Assembly (NCBI GenBank): GCA_022496805.1
Contig: CM040088.1
Location: forward strand, 13,981,001-14,045,000
Direction of reading: 5' to 3'
DNA: 64,000 nucleotides
From: Pohlia nutans
Taxonomy: Eukaryota; Streptophyta; Bryopsida; Bryales; Mniaceae
In this document: piece after piece, positions 1-12,380 of the stretch
Layout: every line of letters begins with the position of its first letter
Numbering within the stretch: the first letter of the stretch is position 1
Made by a program: the position numbers and the translations under genes
The notes under the pieces: generated by a model
The model's database searches: none
The model's input: the letters and a program-made list of their open reading frames with translations, nothing else
Told to the model about the DNA's origin: nothing

Positions 1-238
1 CAGTTCCCTCATAGTGTATGAGGGACTTTTGATGCATAAGGGATTTGCTAATGGAATTTAAGAACAAATGAATTGCTAATTTGGTGTTCAGCATGGAAAT
101 TTGAATTCCCATATACACGTCTAACAAGGAAAATTTGAATCCCATTTACATGTCCATTCCTACGAGGGAATTTGCTTAAATCTCCCATATGTGTATTAGG
201 GAATTTCAGAGGATCTCCTTGTGGCATTGTGATTTCAG

Positions 239-2585
239 GCGAGAAGTATTTTATGTATTCGTGGGGAACATCCGTGCGACTTGCAATTCGTGACGCGGAG
301 ATCGTCAAGGAACTCCTCGTCAACAACCACGCATTCTTGAAGAAGTGTCGACTTGAGGAATGGTTTGTCAAGCAACTTTTTGGCGCAGGATTGATTGCTC
401 AGGTGGGAAAAAAATGGGCGACGGACCGACACAAAATCGATCCCTTCTTCAATCACGATGCACTCAAGGTACGCATGCTAGCTAACTACACTGGGAAAGA
501 TTAGAATTATCAGTCACTAAGGATCTCGTATGCTAATTCATGCACTGAATTGATGTGTGTAGGGTATGCAAGAGACTATGGTGGAAGGGACTGCCACGGA
601 GATACAGAAGTGGGAGCAGATCGTAGCGCAAGCAAGTGGGTCGGCCGAAATTGATGTGAATGCCGATATTCACAGATTGTCCGGGCGAATATTGTCCCTG
701 ACGGCATTTGGAGGCGACTTTGCGACGGGAGAGCAGGTGTACGAGCTCGAAACCGAGCTGGAAATCGAGTTGTTCAACATGATACGTGACCTGAGATTCT
801 GGTTCATTCCATTCTACAGGTAACCCTAATTATTCCATCTTCCACTCAAATGCACGCCTTCAAGTCGATTTAACCCCTAAGCGTCGAAAACGCCCAATAT
901 GGCCATCTGCATCACTGACGGTGGCATTCTCTCATTTTACCTCGGTTTTCTGATTGTAATACATCATTTTAAAGCTCTTGTTCTATACTACAAGATCAAC
1001 AGTGTCGATCGGGTTAAACTGAAATCATTTTCACACAAACAGATGATTTGCAGCAGTGGTCCAATTTTCCAACAATACAGTGGACGCTTAGGCATTAATG
1101 CAAACGCTCACTGATCAGTTTTTAAAACGTGATTTTTCGAGCAGGAACCTTCCAACGAAACAAAACAGACGAATCAACGAACTGATTTCAAAAGTCGACG
1201 CTCTCCTGCGAGGAGTCATGAATGCTCGGCTGGAAGCCGTTCGAACAAAGAAATTGAACTCGTGCGGCAACGACCTCCTTGGACGCATGCTCACGGCCGC
1301 AATCGACGGATGGGACGAAGACGCGCCCGAGTTCAACCTGTTCTCGGTGCTCAGCAACTGCAAGCTCTTCTACTTCGCGGGACAAGACACGGTGGCCAAT
1401 GTAATTGGTTTCACACTGCTCATGCTGGCCTTCCATCCCGAATGGCAAGAGCGAGCTCGCAAGGAGGTTCTCGAGGTTGTGGGCGACGAATCTGAGAGTA
1501 TCAATGCGAGCTTGTTGTCTCGCCTCAAAGTGGTACGTACGTACAAATCCTGAAATTAATCCTGAACCCTAAACCACGAAATCAGCGTGATGAATTTTCT
1601 GGTCTCGGCATTTAGGGCAGGCTTCCATGTGAAGGGTCTGGGGTGAAAACCACTAGAAGATAAGGAATGACGTCTCCCATTTTGGTACAAATGAAAAACA
1701 AATTCTTGGGTTCACTCATTTCGGTGGTGACTTGGTAGCTTCCAGCCTTTTCAGTACTTGTCACCAGTACATGGAAGCTTGGCATTAGGGCCAAGTTCCA
1801 TGGGTGAAATATCTCACTAAAAAACAAGTTTTTAGGGACGTCCGGGACCAAGTTTCACATTCAAGTGAGCCTTTGAGAAAGAAGTGGTGGAGAAGTTCTC
1901 ATGAAGTATGGAGGGTTCTCGAGCCCAAGACTTCATGGCAACTTCTCCCTAACCAATCAATTTTTTCATGTTTCACATCACCCAATCAAATTGTTCATTA
2001 GTTTTGCCTCACTTCATGGCCATGGAACGTGCACAACTTCATGACTAGGTATGAGACAAACCCAAGTTCCACTTTTCCCCACCTCTTGCCTACTTCCATG
2101 GGCAACTTCTCAAACCCATGAAACTTGGCTCTTACTGGCTCTTACTGCAGGTGGGGATGGTGGTGAATGAGACGTTGCGAACGTTCGGACCTACGCCGAC
2201 ACTGGCGAGAGAGGTGACGAAGGATTTGCAGCTGAAGAACTTGTTCATTCCCAAGGGCATGACAGTGGACTTCGCGACTGGAGCGGTGCACCAAGACAGG
2301 GATTACTGGGGCGACGACGTTGCGGAGTTCAATCCCGGGAGGTTCGCGAATGGCGTTTCGGGCGCGTGCTCGCATCCGCACGCATTCAATCCGTTTGGGC
2401 TGGGGCCGAAAGCTTGCATCGGCAACAACTTCGCCATGATGGAGATGAAGATCGTGGTGGCCACAGTGCTGCAGCGCTTTGAGCTCCTGCCATCGCCGAA
2501 TTACAAGCATCACCCCACCTTCGACCTTGCGCCCACCACGAGGCCCAAGTATGGGTTGCCCCTCATCCTCAAAGCTCGCCAGTGA
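239..2585 (+). CDS. Cytochrome P450, CYP72-clan type, 5'-partial (last four exons)
   Basis: Four exons are inferred from frame continuity and GT-AG borders: 239-468, 563-819, 1145-1532 and 2151-2585 (stop), about 435 residues. The N-terminal anchor and proline-rich hinge would lie in an exon before the window. Visible P450 landmarks, in order: C-helix W-x-x-x-R (KWATDR, exon 1); the family-like segment LPTKQNRRIN at the start of exon 3; I-helix oxygen-binding AGQDT (exon 3); K-helix ExxR as ETLR; the PxRF-type motif FNPGRF; and the haem loop FGLGPKACIG with its thiolate Cys (all exon 4). These are ER-bound haem monooxygenases fed by a P450 reductase. The motif spacing and the LPTKxNRRI block resemble the CYP72 clan (CYP72/709/714/734/735), which acts on hormones and terpenoids. 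Substrate cannot be inferred. No break is seen, so the gene looks functional. Confidence 0.88.
1786..2133 (-). mobile_element. Harbinger/Tourist-like MITE, copy 1 (P450 intron)
   Basis: This element of about 340 bp lies in the last P450 intron. Its inverted ends are GGGCCAAGTTCCATGGGT on the left and the complement of GAGCCAAGTTTCATGGGT on the right, flanked on both sides by TTA. Related copies lie at 40,838-41,164 and 50,829-51,139 in inverse orientation. TTA/TAA duplications with GG(G/A)CC termini are typical of PIF/Harbinger MITEs. It has no coding capacity. Confidence 0.7.
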
Positions 2586-4094
2586 CGACAACTCTATTGA
2601 TAAAAGCTGTGCATGTCAGTACGTGCATGCCCAATCTCCTGAACTATAGGAGGTTTTTTCTTAGTCTCGATGAATCAGATCATTCTGTGCCACTTGCGTT
2701 CATATGATTCCACACACTTAGTTGTATTTAGTGCTTCCCATCATTCAATGTAACATCAAAATATTGTAATATACATTAGAGAAATTTATTTTTGGCTGAA
2801 TTGCGTACGTTCAGTGGACATTGTAGTTCCGGTGCACCACGCTCTACTTGATCTCCTCACTGCACAGGAGCCTGCTCTTGTTCGAAGACCTGCGCAAGTT
2901 GTACATTAGTGTGCGCACTAGATCCGCCAACGTCGGATCAGCAACACCACCAGTCCACTCTGATGTGGTGCACTCTGCAATGCCAACCACAAACAGTCTA
3001 CTTCCTGAGCACACTCGATCTAGATCTCGCTAATAGGAATCCCGATCTGGTTCACGAAGCCTCGTGCTCCCAACTTGTGCAATCTCAGCATGACCTGGCA
3101 TCACCCTCCTTAGTCCTTCACAGGGAGATAAAAACAAGTTTCTATATGGGAAAAGCAGACAAACTTCCCACAATTGTAATTTTCCTAGATCAAAAGTACA
3201 CTACAATCATCCCAGGAAAGTTCCAATTGTGAAATTTTTTGTCCCACTTCCCACGTGGGAATGTCTTAATCTCTCCCTGTGACTTACGTGTGAGCAGTTT
3301 TCCTCTCGCATCAAGCAGCCATGGTTGCGCTGTCTGAGCTTTCAAATCCATCGCTCTACTCCCTCCTGACAATTCCCTCCGTTCCACTCCCATGATATGG
3401 AACCTTCCCTATGTGAGACAACTACATTTAACTCTTGTGATACCGTACGTTAAGGTCAGTTTCAACACCTGTGTGTTGAAATAGTTTAATTTTACAATTC
3501 CGACTGTACAAAATGCCATTTCTTAATTTTCAAATTTTGAAAATTTCACTAATGTTGGGCGTTTCAGATCTCAGAAAGAACTAAAGACATCCAATTAAAA
3601 TTATCTGAGAATTTAATAAATAATTGTACAAATTTATCATATTTTAGACATACTCAGACACTATTTGTCTAATTATTTACGAAACTAACCTTAAAGGACG
3701 GCACTGTTTGGTCAGAGATGCATGCCTCATGCATGGACATACAGCCTCCCAATGCCATCACCAACTTGAGGCAGCAGTATATTGCAGAATTCAATTCTAG
3801 TCTGTCAACGTCCGTATTGTCCGCACAAAGGAAACCTTAAGAAAACATAATTGCATCCATAGCATTAAGGCTGCATGTTCTAAATAACTTTGTGTTAAGA
3901 GTGCCGTTACCAAAGATTTTAAGAATGAAAGTATTTTGGACTAGATTCGCTTTGCGCTAATTAGCCAAGATATCTTTCGCACTGAAAAGGACTCTGCAGG
4001 TTGGTTCAACCATCAAGTTCTCTCAATATATTACAGAGCATGCATGCAACAACGCTTGACTTTATCACGGTCAAATTTCCTAAGGCCAATACTC
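2586..4094. other. 3' UTR of the P450, then unannotated intergenic DNA
   Basis: The first 200 bases after the P450 stop are AT-rich and probably hold its 3' UTR. The rest contains only short unconvincing open frames. A small imperfect inverted pair (around 3,168-3,190 and 3,213-3,233) is present. I recognise no gene or element. Confidence 0.4.
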
Positions 4095-4501
4095 CAGTAC
4101 ACCATGGCCACTGTCTAGATTGGTAAATAAAACTCTAAAGATCCAATCAGGGAAGATACATAAATTCTGACTGCATGTTTGTCATTGAATACATTTGTGA
4201 TTCAATAAAAGAGCGTGACTGGTAACTATTATGTCCACTAATCTTCTCGCTGAAGGCTAAGTAATCAGATAGTCCAGTATTGTAGGTCGATCGCCTGCGT
4301 ACATGTTGCAAATTGGCAAGGAGCAGGCTACTTCCATCCTAAAGTTAACCTAATTTCTGGTATATATCCGGCCTACTTCATTACATCGCAAGATTCGATC
4401 TTAGCTAGTTCGCATTTGGCCTTCTCGATCCAAGCCAGTGTCGAATTGAACTCACGCCTAGTATTGAATCATGGAGGGCTCTAGCTAGCAAGCTCGATCC
4501 G

Positions 4502-4978
4502 TCACTCGCACTTGAGGTACGTGGTGCACTGGCGGCTTTCACTGTTGCTGATGGTGTCTGAGTCACACAAGTCGTTTGTGTGGGCGGTCACGTAGCACTG
4601 TGCGATGGTGACGCCGTTGAGGTTGAGCCCGCCCACGTAGTAGCCCACATTGTTGACGTTGGCACTGATGTCCTGCACGCTGCTCTGGCAGTTGAAATCC
4701 AGGTTGCCCGGCGCTTGGTTGCCGATGACCGCCCACGATATCCATGAGCCGGAGCAGATGCCGCCCAGGTTGGTGTCCGGGTCCAGGCTGCCGAACAGGT
4801 ACGAGAGGCGGCGCGGGTTGCCCACCAGCCACTCGTTGTACTGCCCGATGAACATACCCGTGTAGCCGCTGTCCTGATTGCCCACCACGTACGACACGCC
4901 GTGCACTGTCTGCGCACACAGCGCCAGTACTGTCACCGCGCACACCGCCAGCTTCAGTGCACTACTCATCTTCCCCAT
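4502..4978 (-). CDS. Small secreted six-cysteine protein, copy 1
   Basis: A single-exon gene of 158 codons beginning MGKMSSALKL; an in-frame ATG five codons upstream (4993) is unique to this copy, so the shared start was chosen. Residues 1-27 form a classical signal peptide (hydrophobic core LAVCAVTVLALCAQ, cleavage probably after VHG), leaving about 131 residues with six cysteines: GGIC, FNC, AQC, DLC, RQC and the C-terminal LKCE. That suggests three disulfides and an apoplastic location. The mature part is rich in Gly, Asn and Ser, with no charged repeats. I do not recognise the family. The mature protein is identical to copies 2 and 3; only the signal peptide differs (CAVTVLAL against CVVTALAL). 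The coding region is GC-rich, with strong G/C at third positions, unlike its AT-rich surroundings, so long shadow frames appear in other frames. Confidence 0.85.
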   Translation of the reverse strand: MGKMSSALKLAVCAVTVLALCAQTVHGVSYVVGNQDSGYTGMFIGQYNEWLVGNPRRLSYLFGSLDPDTNLGGICSGSWISWAVIGNQAPGNLDFNCQSSVQDISANVNNVGYYVGGLNLNGVTIAQCYVTAHTNDLCDSDTISNSESRQCTTYLKCE

Positions 4979-5176
4979 CTCGATCGATCGCACCTCAGAA
5001 AATTTCTTGACTCTGACTCGATCTTCAGCGGGCTTCGTAATATTTCCGTCACAAGCTAGTGTCTGATGGAGTTCGATCGTAATCTGTCACTCTGGCTCTA
5101 TTGCTGATCGAGTCACAAGCTGCAGGTAGGAGCTCAGGGAGCTTGAATGTTGATTGAGAATAGTTGAAGAAACCAC

Positions 5177-5187
5177 GGTATTTGTAG
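5177..5187 (-). promoter_or_regulatory. TATA-like box of secreted-protein gene copy 1
   Basis: On the minus strand the sequence reads CTACAAATACC, a one-base variant of the plant CTATAAATACC TATA box, about 200 bases upstream of the start codon. The same box is kept at 11,978-11,988 and 25,509-25,519 upstream of the other two copies. Its role is inferred from sequence and position only. Confidence 0.45.
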
Positions 5188-6001
5188 TTGCGGGCCCTGT
5201 TCAACGGATCGATGCTTGACGGATTTCCTTCCTCGTTGAAAGTCTTGGCTGACACGGCGTGAATGTAGGGGAAAGTCGTCGACTGGAGATCAAGAGCCTG
5301 AGTGGACTTATTGCTGTGCAAGTTTCTAGAGTGTAAGCTTATCGCCTTTCATATTTCTTCGCCTGAACCGTGTGCTTGGTGTCAGTCAAAAGGGATGCAG
5401 GTCAAAGCTTCCAGGTTGTGAACGGTGCGTTGGTCAACGCCCCACTCATTGAGTGCCACTTGGAGTTTGGCTTTGATGGCTTGTCTTGTCATGGGAATCA
5501 GTGTTTTTCCTGCGTTTGTTTTCTTGAAGCCTAACTGGCGACGTAAAAATAATTGGGAAGAGTATTTAGCGAAATCTTAAGCCAACAATCATATTTTGAT
5601 AGAATTTCTTCATATTTTGGTAGTTTTCTACACAACATTAGGCTTTCTTCACAAAAAATATATGGCAACTTAATTAAAATTTTCTTATTTTTCTCCATTA
5701 ACAAAAGACAAATGCCATATTCTATAGAGAAATCTGGGAAAAAATTGCTCGAAACAAAAATGTTGTGTGGAAGTGTGTGAGGTAAAACAATTTTTATTCC
5801 TCTATTGACTTGAAATCATTTGGTGGGCAACTAAAAGAATGTAACTCAGTGGGGAAAAGAATGTGTGTTACTTAAGCAAAGTTGATCTAACTTTCACAAA
5901 GTCCAAACTATTAAAATGGTTGTTTAACGTACTTGTAGATTTTTTCAAATCTTCACATTGATTACATCACTAGTCGATATCTTGTCTAATGTTATAATTC
6001 T

Positions 6002-6604
6002 TTAACACCTAAGGAGCTTGGGCAATCTTGTGTTTAAGCATCATTTTCTCCTCATTATATTCATGTTCTTTTGATTTTTTTTTTCTCTTGATAGCTGATA
6101 CCAACTTGAACACTACAAAATATATGGATATATACATTATTTATTTTTTTCAATTTATTTTTTTTAATATTACTTTTTTGACCAATTTAACAATTTTTCC
6201 CATGTCTCTTAAGACAAAGAGAAAGGTCATTCAAAATAGATTGTCATTTCATTTTTTTCACTTCAAACGCTATAAAGTTGCAATCTGTACAATCAAATTC
6301 TATGAAAAAGTTACCATGCATTATTTTGGTACTCTTAAACAAGATCTTACGGTTAGAGATGCAAAAGAATCATTTCTAAGATTTATTTTAAACCCTATCC
6401 GAAATGCCCATCCCAAAAAAACCTCTTTCTCTCCATAACCTCCACTTACAAAGTCGGATTAAAAAAAATTGGAACCCCATTTTTGTATCGACATACAACA
6501 TTCTCACAATGTTTTTCAAAAAAATAGGATAAAAATTAATACCGTGGAAAACTACCCGAACATTGAAATGTCTTAGTTACGACACACTGTCCTTTAGGGG
6601 TTAC
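6002..6604 (+). mobile_element. TTAA element, family C, U1 copy
   Basis: This non-autonomous element runs from TTAA-CACCTAAGG (one base off the usual CCCCTAAAGG) to CTGTCCTTTAGGGG-TTAC. It shares the internal stretch around TTTTTGAGCATCATTTT with copies at 16,848-17,437, 27,172-27,650 (truncated) and 38,316-38,584 (internally deleted). The open frame inside (6028-6438) is low-complexity and probably not coding. Confidence 0.7.
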
Positions 6605-7197
6605 TGACTAAATGTCTGTGACAACAAGTCTATAGTGGCGCAAAGACGACTTTGAGTCACTTTGGACTTGAACATTGTTACGGACATTTAGTCATTAATG
6701 GCATGTCACATTAGTAAATATTTTTTCTAGTGTATGCTCATCAATTTTACAGACATTTTCATAGGTTGGAAATGCAAAGTAGGAGACAAGACATTGTGGA
6801 AGATCTTCATTGTGCGTAAATTAGGTGTCACATCAACTATTAGTGTTTGGATTACCACTCTAAGCGGTCACTAGGTCCTTCAGAGTATGCCCAATAGTTG
6901 CTCATTGTTCACCAAATTCACATGTAAGATGGTGTGTGAGAAATGAAAACTTCCCCAGCAACCACTAAGCGTGCTTGGAATAGAGTGCATAAAAATAAAT
7001 TTACTAAACTTAACTTCATAAAGTTTGGGCAGGTCTTGTAAGTAAATAGGACAAAATACTTGATGTGGGAACCACTCCTCGCTATATTGATAATATTTGG
7101 TGTGCAAATATCAAACTCCACACCATAATAGGTACTTTATCATTTTAAAATAGGTTTGGTGAATAGAAAACGACTGCTATTCGGTCTGCTCTCACCA

Positions 7198-7556
7198 CAC
7201 TAAAATTGTGATTTAGTAGCCAACGAGAATTGATGCCTTTTACCAAAGTTCATTTAATGGTGGGGAGAAATATAGTGTCCTTACCATACATAGGAGTTTG
7301 TCAATCGTCCTTCTCACATTCATCCAGTGTGCTATGTTCCTTCGAGGCGATGAGAGTGACATGACTTGGCATGCTATGTTTAAATTATAAGTTTTTTATG
7401 CGTCATTGAAACATTATCCAGGAGGTTTACTTTAAGCTTGTATCATTTTAAATATTACACTAATTTCTTTTTACATGAACATTATATCTCCAAAAGTCAA
7501 ATAGTATCCATGTTGAGAAATAGTATTTGCTCAGACACTAAACCACAATTCTAGTG
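7198..7556. mobile_element. Short element with CACTA-like inverted ends, copy 1
   Basis: The left end CACTAAAATTGTGATTTAGT is inverted at the right end (complement CACTAGAATTGTGGTTTAGT), 18 of 20 bases matching. Related copies: U2 (18,029-22,196, split by a Mutator-like insertion) and 32,472-32,830. No convincing 3-bp target duplication is visible, so CACTA membership is only likely. Confidence 0.45.
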
Positions 7557-8213
7557 TAGTAAAAAGAGTGGTTTCTGGGCATTAAGGAATCGTGTTAGAG
7601 CTTGGTGTCTAAGGCCCATATTAGTCTTAGCTTGATGTCAATTTGGGCTTTGAGCACCATGCTTTGAATATATTCCTTGGTATTCCAAGACCATCCTTTC
7701 TACTAGTAATAGGTAATGTTCATGATGTTTGATGAATTGACAGTTTATTTATGAGGTTTATATTTGCAGGCAATGATTACATACCTTATTCAAAAGTTTG
7801 ATTGTGATTTGGATATAGATAGCTCGCTCAATTTAAGAATATATATCCCCCAATTCCATATCAATAGATTCATATAGTTACATTTTCAATTACAAAGTTG
7901 TAAATTGAGACCCTAGAGTATTGTTTTTTGAAATTAAAGAATATTCTAATATCTTAGTTTGTGGTTTCATTTCACTTTTATAAACTGAATTGGTTGTAGT
8001 TTTTGAGAACTTTGATGTTGAATATTTAGGATTACAATATTTTGAACTTCATTATGTGGCAAGAAGTCTACTTCACTAAATAAATCCACAGTATTTCTAG
8101 GATGTATTATTTGGCACATACTAAGCTTATATGTTTAAATGTCTGCAAGGCTTATAGTACTATCTTTTCACTAATTATAAAATTTTCCTTTTTTTCTATT
8201 GATATTCAAAATA

Positions 8214-9415
8214 GGGCAATGGCACGATTTGGGTACCCCAAAGGACCGTCTTAACCCTTTAACGCGCCAGTGCCCATCTTCTGGACGTTGGATGATTTTT
8301 GTCGCGTCCGTGAACCACGTACGGTGATGTTTTTCATCCATCCAAAATTCTCTTGATTCTTGTGCTACATGACTACCATTTGTACGGTATGGATCTTCAA
8401 AGTAAGATATCGTGAATTTTTGAAAAGTAACAAAAGTGGTTTATGTCAAGTTTCATTCTTGGTACAAAAAGTGAGCACTTAAACATGATTTTCCAAAATA
8501 AGTAGAATCAAATAATGAAAACCATACCTTCTTGTAGTGCATGTTATTCCAATTTCATTACAATATTTAAAAAAAACATTGTGTTAATTTTGAATTTGAA
8601 TTTGAATTTCAAGAAAAAAACTCTGTAAAATTCATTTAAAAATTAATATTAATAATAAATATGATGAATCCAACCGTATAGATGTTATCTTCACATTGAC
8701 ATTTATAATTTTGCTTTGTACATCAACTCCATTTTTGTTTTTCATCAAACGTTTTTTAACGAATCTTTCAAAACAATGTTGAATCAGGACGTTAAAGAGT
8801 TAACTCTTAAATAAGCCCCTGTAGCAACTTTGAATGTGTCCCTCTTTAAAACAAAATAACAAATGAACTGACCAAATGCAGTTTTGATTCCCTACATTCA
8901 TGAAGTTCTCATGAAATTTTTGACGTCAAAATCGAAGTGTTTTAAAGATTTTAAAGGATATTTATTGTACAAAGATCAGAGTTTGTCTTAACTACAAGAA
9001 ATCATCCAAAACATTTATTTAAAATATCAAATGACATCATTTTGGTACCACTTTTTCATATGATGAACATTTAGATGTGTGTTACTTAAAATAATAACTT
9101 TGAAGGATTAAAAATTATATTCATTTTATATTACAATAAATGCAAATGTTAAACTTAGGCATCTTTTCCGCCAAGCATAAAAATATGAAAAGTTATTTAT
9201 TCATTTAAAAGGTTGAACTTGAATTAAAGAATTTCATGGCATCTAGGTGTGGATTTTTTTTAATTTAAAAATACTTAATTTAATTAAAAAACAATTATTT
9301 CAGTTAATTGAAATGGACAAATTTGACAAAATTTGGAAGTTCAAAAGAAAATTTCACCTACTTGTCATGTCAAAAGTCGGGTCAAAAGTGGGATACCCCA
9401 ATGGTGCTATTGCCC
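8214..9415. mobile_element. Element J: 1.2-kb insertion with imperfect 27-bp inverted ends
   Basis: The left end GGGCAATGGCACGATTTGGG and the complement of the right end, GGGCAATAGCACCATTGGGG, form an imperfect repeat extending about 27 bp, flanked by AATA on both sides. The paralogous place in U2 (about 22,848) lacks it. It carries a nested TTAA element at 8251-8803. No convincing open frame is present. Confidence 0.6.
8251..8803 (+). mobile_element. TTAA element, family B, copy 1
   Basis: It is bounded by TTAA-CCCTTTAACGCGCCAG on the left and GGACGTTAAAGAG-TTAA on the right, about 550 bp, with no coding capacity. Relatives: 14,709-15,219 (inverted) and 25,940-26,479. It is nested in element J. 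Confidence 0.7.
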
Positions 9416-10410
9416 AATACAGCACCTCACAATTCAAAGTGTCATTTTCAAAGTTAAAGAATGCAGTTTGAATTATTGTTATAACCTCAATCATGGACTA
9501 TAAGATTCATTTATACTTTTTGCATCCTATACATACATAGACTGACAATAGATTGGGACAATTGAAAACTATTCTTATTTTTTCCAATTTTGTCAACATC
9601 ATTTCAGAGATAAAAACTACCAAAAAAACAATAAAGATGTTGAACAACATCTTGGACACTCCAAAGGGTTAAAGATTGTGTCACTTTTTGATTTGGTTAT
9701 TTGACATGACAAAGATGGAATCAAAACTTGAATTTAGGAAAATGATAATGCAATGATTTTAGATTGCATGCATTTGTAACTAGTGGTCCAATTTTGGTGG
9801 ACATCTAACCAAGGGTGGGTTAAACAAGCACTTTATTCAAACATAATAAGGACTAGAGTTTACACTACCATGATGCAATTGTAACTTGATATCACTCTAA
9901 ATCACAAGTCCAATAAGAATTCAAACATAGCGTATTAAACAAATTCAAAAGAGGACTAAAAATGAAGGTGACATTTTATAACTTATAGATTAATTCTATT
10001 AATATACTCTTGACTATATATTTCAATACTAAATAAGATTTGACAAAACTTCCTTTGTTGTGAACGGTGATTGCAATCTAATGTCATCCAATTTTTTATG
10101 TTGTGGTGTAGGAAATGCTGCACTTTTTTAATCTTTGCAAAATCAACAATAAATATTGGGATGGAAATTTGTGACAAAAAAAATTGCACTGTTCTTAGAA
10201 TTCCAAAGTTAAAATGTCTACCACAATAAAGTTTGTGAAATTTCAAACTTTCTATCCATAATAATCATTTCTGCTTGGATTTGGTAGCGCGTCCTTTGTC
10301 AAAACTCCACCTATATGCACTTATAATAGGCGAAATGCTAGAAGGGAATCAAATTTGAATTTCATAAATTTATGACAACATACCACAAGTGCGTACAAAG
10401 CTACCATATA

Positions 10411-10413
10411 TTA

Positions 10414-10474
<61 letters not shown>
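10411..10474. repeat. (TA)n microsatellite
   Basis: Nearly pure TA dinucleotides over about 60 bases in the distal part of U1. The matching place in U3-proximal DNA (about 23,840) lacks the expansion. Confidence 0.9.
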
Positions 10475-10475
<1 letters not shown>

Positions 10476-11312
10476 TTCTTTTATTGGGTATTATGCTAAA
10501 TAACAAAATGTGTGCTATGTGTTTTGGGTATTACGCTAACTACTATGTGCTCTGGGTACTAAATTAAATTTTTCATCATGTATTTTATTTTTTTAATTTT
10601 TGAGCAGTTATAACTTTTTCTTGAATTTTTTTTTGGAAATGAGAAAATGGTCAAATTTCGGAGGTGGGATATGAAATAAATCTTTCATATAACCTACCTA
10701 TGGAGGTTATATTAAAAAGGCTATAATTCATTATAATAGGTAAAAATCAAAAAAGGCTTTTGAGTAAAGCCCACTGTCTCGAAATAAACTTAATAATCCC
10801 CAAAGAGCGTAAACCTGATTTTGGATGGTGATATTTTTTATTTAATTGAAAGTTGAGAGGTTCACACTACATCATTAATTCACTAGTGCATGAGTTGCAC
10901 AGATTTTAGTTGCACTAGTTGCATCCCCCACTTAGTAGACCATACCCTGAGGAGTACACCATGGCAACATGGCAGTAGTGCATGTTTGTCATTCAATACA
11001 TTTGTGATTCAGTAAAAGAGCGTGACTGGTAACTATTATGTCCAATAACCCTCTCGCTGAAGGCTAAGTAATCAGATAGTCCAGTATTGTAGGTCGATCG
11101 CCTGCGTACATGTTGCAAATTGGCAAGGAGCAGGCTACTTCCATCCTAAAGTCAACCTAATTTCTGGTATATATCCGGCCTACTTCATTACAGCGCAAGA
11201 TTCGATCTTAGCTGATTCGCATTAATTTGGCCTTCTCGATCCAAGCCAGTGTCGAATTGAACTCACGCCTAGAATTGAATCATGGAGGGCTCTAGCTAGC
11301 AAGCTCGATCCG

Positions 11313-11789
11313 TCACTCGCACTTGAGGTACGTGGTGCACTGGCGGCTTTCACTGTTGCTGATGGTGTCTGAGTCACACAAGTCGTTTGTGTGGGCGGTC
11401 ACGTAGCACTGTGCGATGGTGACGCCGTTGAGGTTGAGCCCGCCCACGTAGTAGCCCACATTGTTGACGTTGGCACTGATGTCCTGCACGCTGCTCTGGC
11501 AGTTGAAATCCAGGTTGCCCGGCGCTTGGTTGCCGATGACCGCCCACGATATCCATGAGCCGGAGCAGATGCCGCCCAGGTTGGTGTCCGGGTCCAGGCT
11601 GCCGAACAGGTACGAGAGGCGGCGCGGGTTGCCCACCAGCCACTCGTTGTACTGCCCGATGAACATACCCGTGTAGCCGCTGTCCTGATTGCCCACCACG
11701 TACGACACGCCGTGCACTGTCTGCGCACACAGCGCCAGTGCCGTCACCACGCACACGGCCAGCTTCAGTGCACTACTCATCTTTCCCAT
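11313..11789 (-). CDS. Small secreted six-cysteine protein, copy 2
   Basis: A single exon of 158 codons from MGKMSSALKL. The signal peptide core CVVTALALCAQ is followed by a mature domain with six cysteines, identical residue for residue to copies 1 and 3. Downstream DNA (10,980-11,312) is almost the same as next to copy 3, whereas the 5' leader differs more. This pattern fits recent duplication or gene conversion between copies 2 and 3. The upstream extra ATG of copy 1 is missing here because the codons before MGKM were altered. A TATA-like box lies at 11,978-11,988. Family and function are not recognised; secretion is inferred from the signal peptide. Confidence 0.85.
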   Translation of the reverse strand: MGKMSSALKLAVCVVTALALCAQTVHGVSYVVGNQDSGYTGMFIGQYNEWLVGNPRRLSYLFGSLDPDTNLGGICSGSWISWAVIGNQAPGNLDFNCQSSVQDISANVNNVGYYVGGLNLNGVTIAQCYVTAHTNDLCDSDTISNSESRQCTTYLKCE

Positions 11790-11977
11790 CTCGATCGAGA
11801 AAATTTCTTGACTCTAACTCGATCTTCAGCGGCCTTCGTAATATTTCTGTTACAAGCTAGTGTCTGATGGAGTTCGATCGTAATCTGTCACTCTGGTTCT
11901 GTTGCTGATCGACAATGAAGCTGCAGGTAGGAGTTCAGGGAGCTTGAATGTTGATTGAGAATTGGTGAAGAAACCAC

Positions 11978-11988
11978 GGTATTTGTAG
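11978..11988 (-). promoter_or_regulatory. TATA-like box of secreted-protein gene copy 2
   Basis: Minus-strand CTACAAATACC, conserved with the other two units, about 190 bases before the start codon. Confidence 0.45.
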
Positions 11989-12380
11989 TTGCGCGCCCTG
12001 TGCAATGGATCGAAGCTTGACGGATTTCCTTCCTCGTTGAAAGTCTTGGCTGACACGGCGTGAATGTAGGGGAAAGTCGTCGACTGGAGATCTAGAGCCT
12101 GAGTGGACTTGTTGCTGTGCAGGATTCTAGAGTGTAGCCTAAGCTTATCGCCTTTCATATTTCTTCGCCTGAACCGTGTGCTTGGTGTCAGTAAAGAGGG
12201 GTGCAGGTTAAAGCTTCCGGGTTACCTTGGTCAACGCCCCACTCATTGAGTGCCACTTGGAGTTCGGCTTTGATGGCTTGTCTTGTCATGCGGAATCAGT
12301 GATTTTCACCTGCGTTTATTTTCTTGATGCTAAACTGCCCACGTAAAAAAATAAATTGTGAAAGAATAATTGGCGTAGTC

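Larger units (their letters stand above)
4095..10950. repeat. Segmental duplication unit 1 (U1)
   Basis: First of three head-to-tail units. It holds a minus-strand secreted-protein gene (4502-4978), its upstream region to about 5,510, then a non-coding tract that realigns with U2 (15,224-18,118, then 21,914-24,200) and partly with U3 (25,830-27,650). U1 keeps the empty version of two TTAA sites (5577-5580 and 5872-5875) that are filled in U2, but carries its own insertion at 8214-9415. Its right part contains a TA microsatellite and shares 10,240-10,860 with 23,680-24,180. Confidence 0.85.

Noticed and set aside
1..25. Short palindrome TCCCTCATA...TATGAGGGA at the window start
   Set aside because: Intronic, small, and no matching structure elsewhere; likely chance or the edge of an unseen repeat.
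4563..4943. Long open frames overlapping the secreted-protein genes in other frames (also near 11,374-11,754 and 24,906-25,286)
   Set aside because: They are by-products of the GC-rich third positions of the real gene; Arg/Ser/Gln/Thr-rich composition and no signal or domain.
5049..5321. Minus-strand frame upstream of the secreted-protein genes (90-102 codons), similar in U1 and U2
   Set aside because: It spans the TATA-like box and leader, is frameshifted in U3, and is preserved mainly because the DNA was duplicated.
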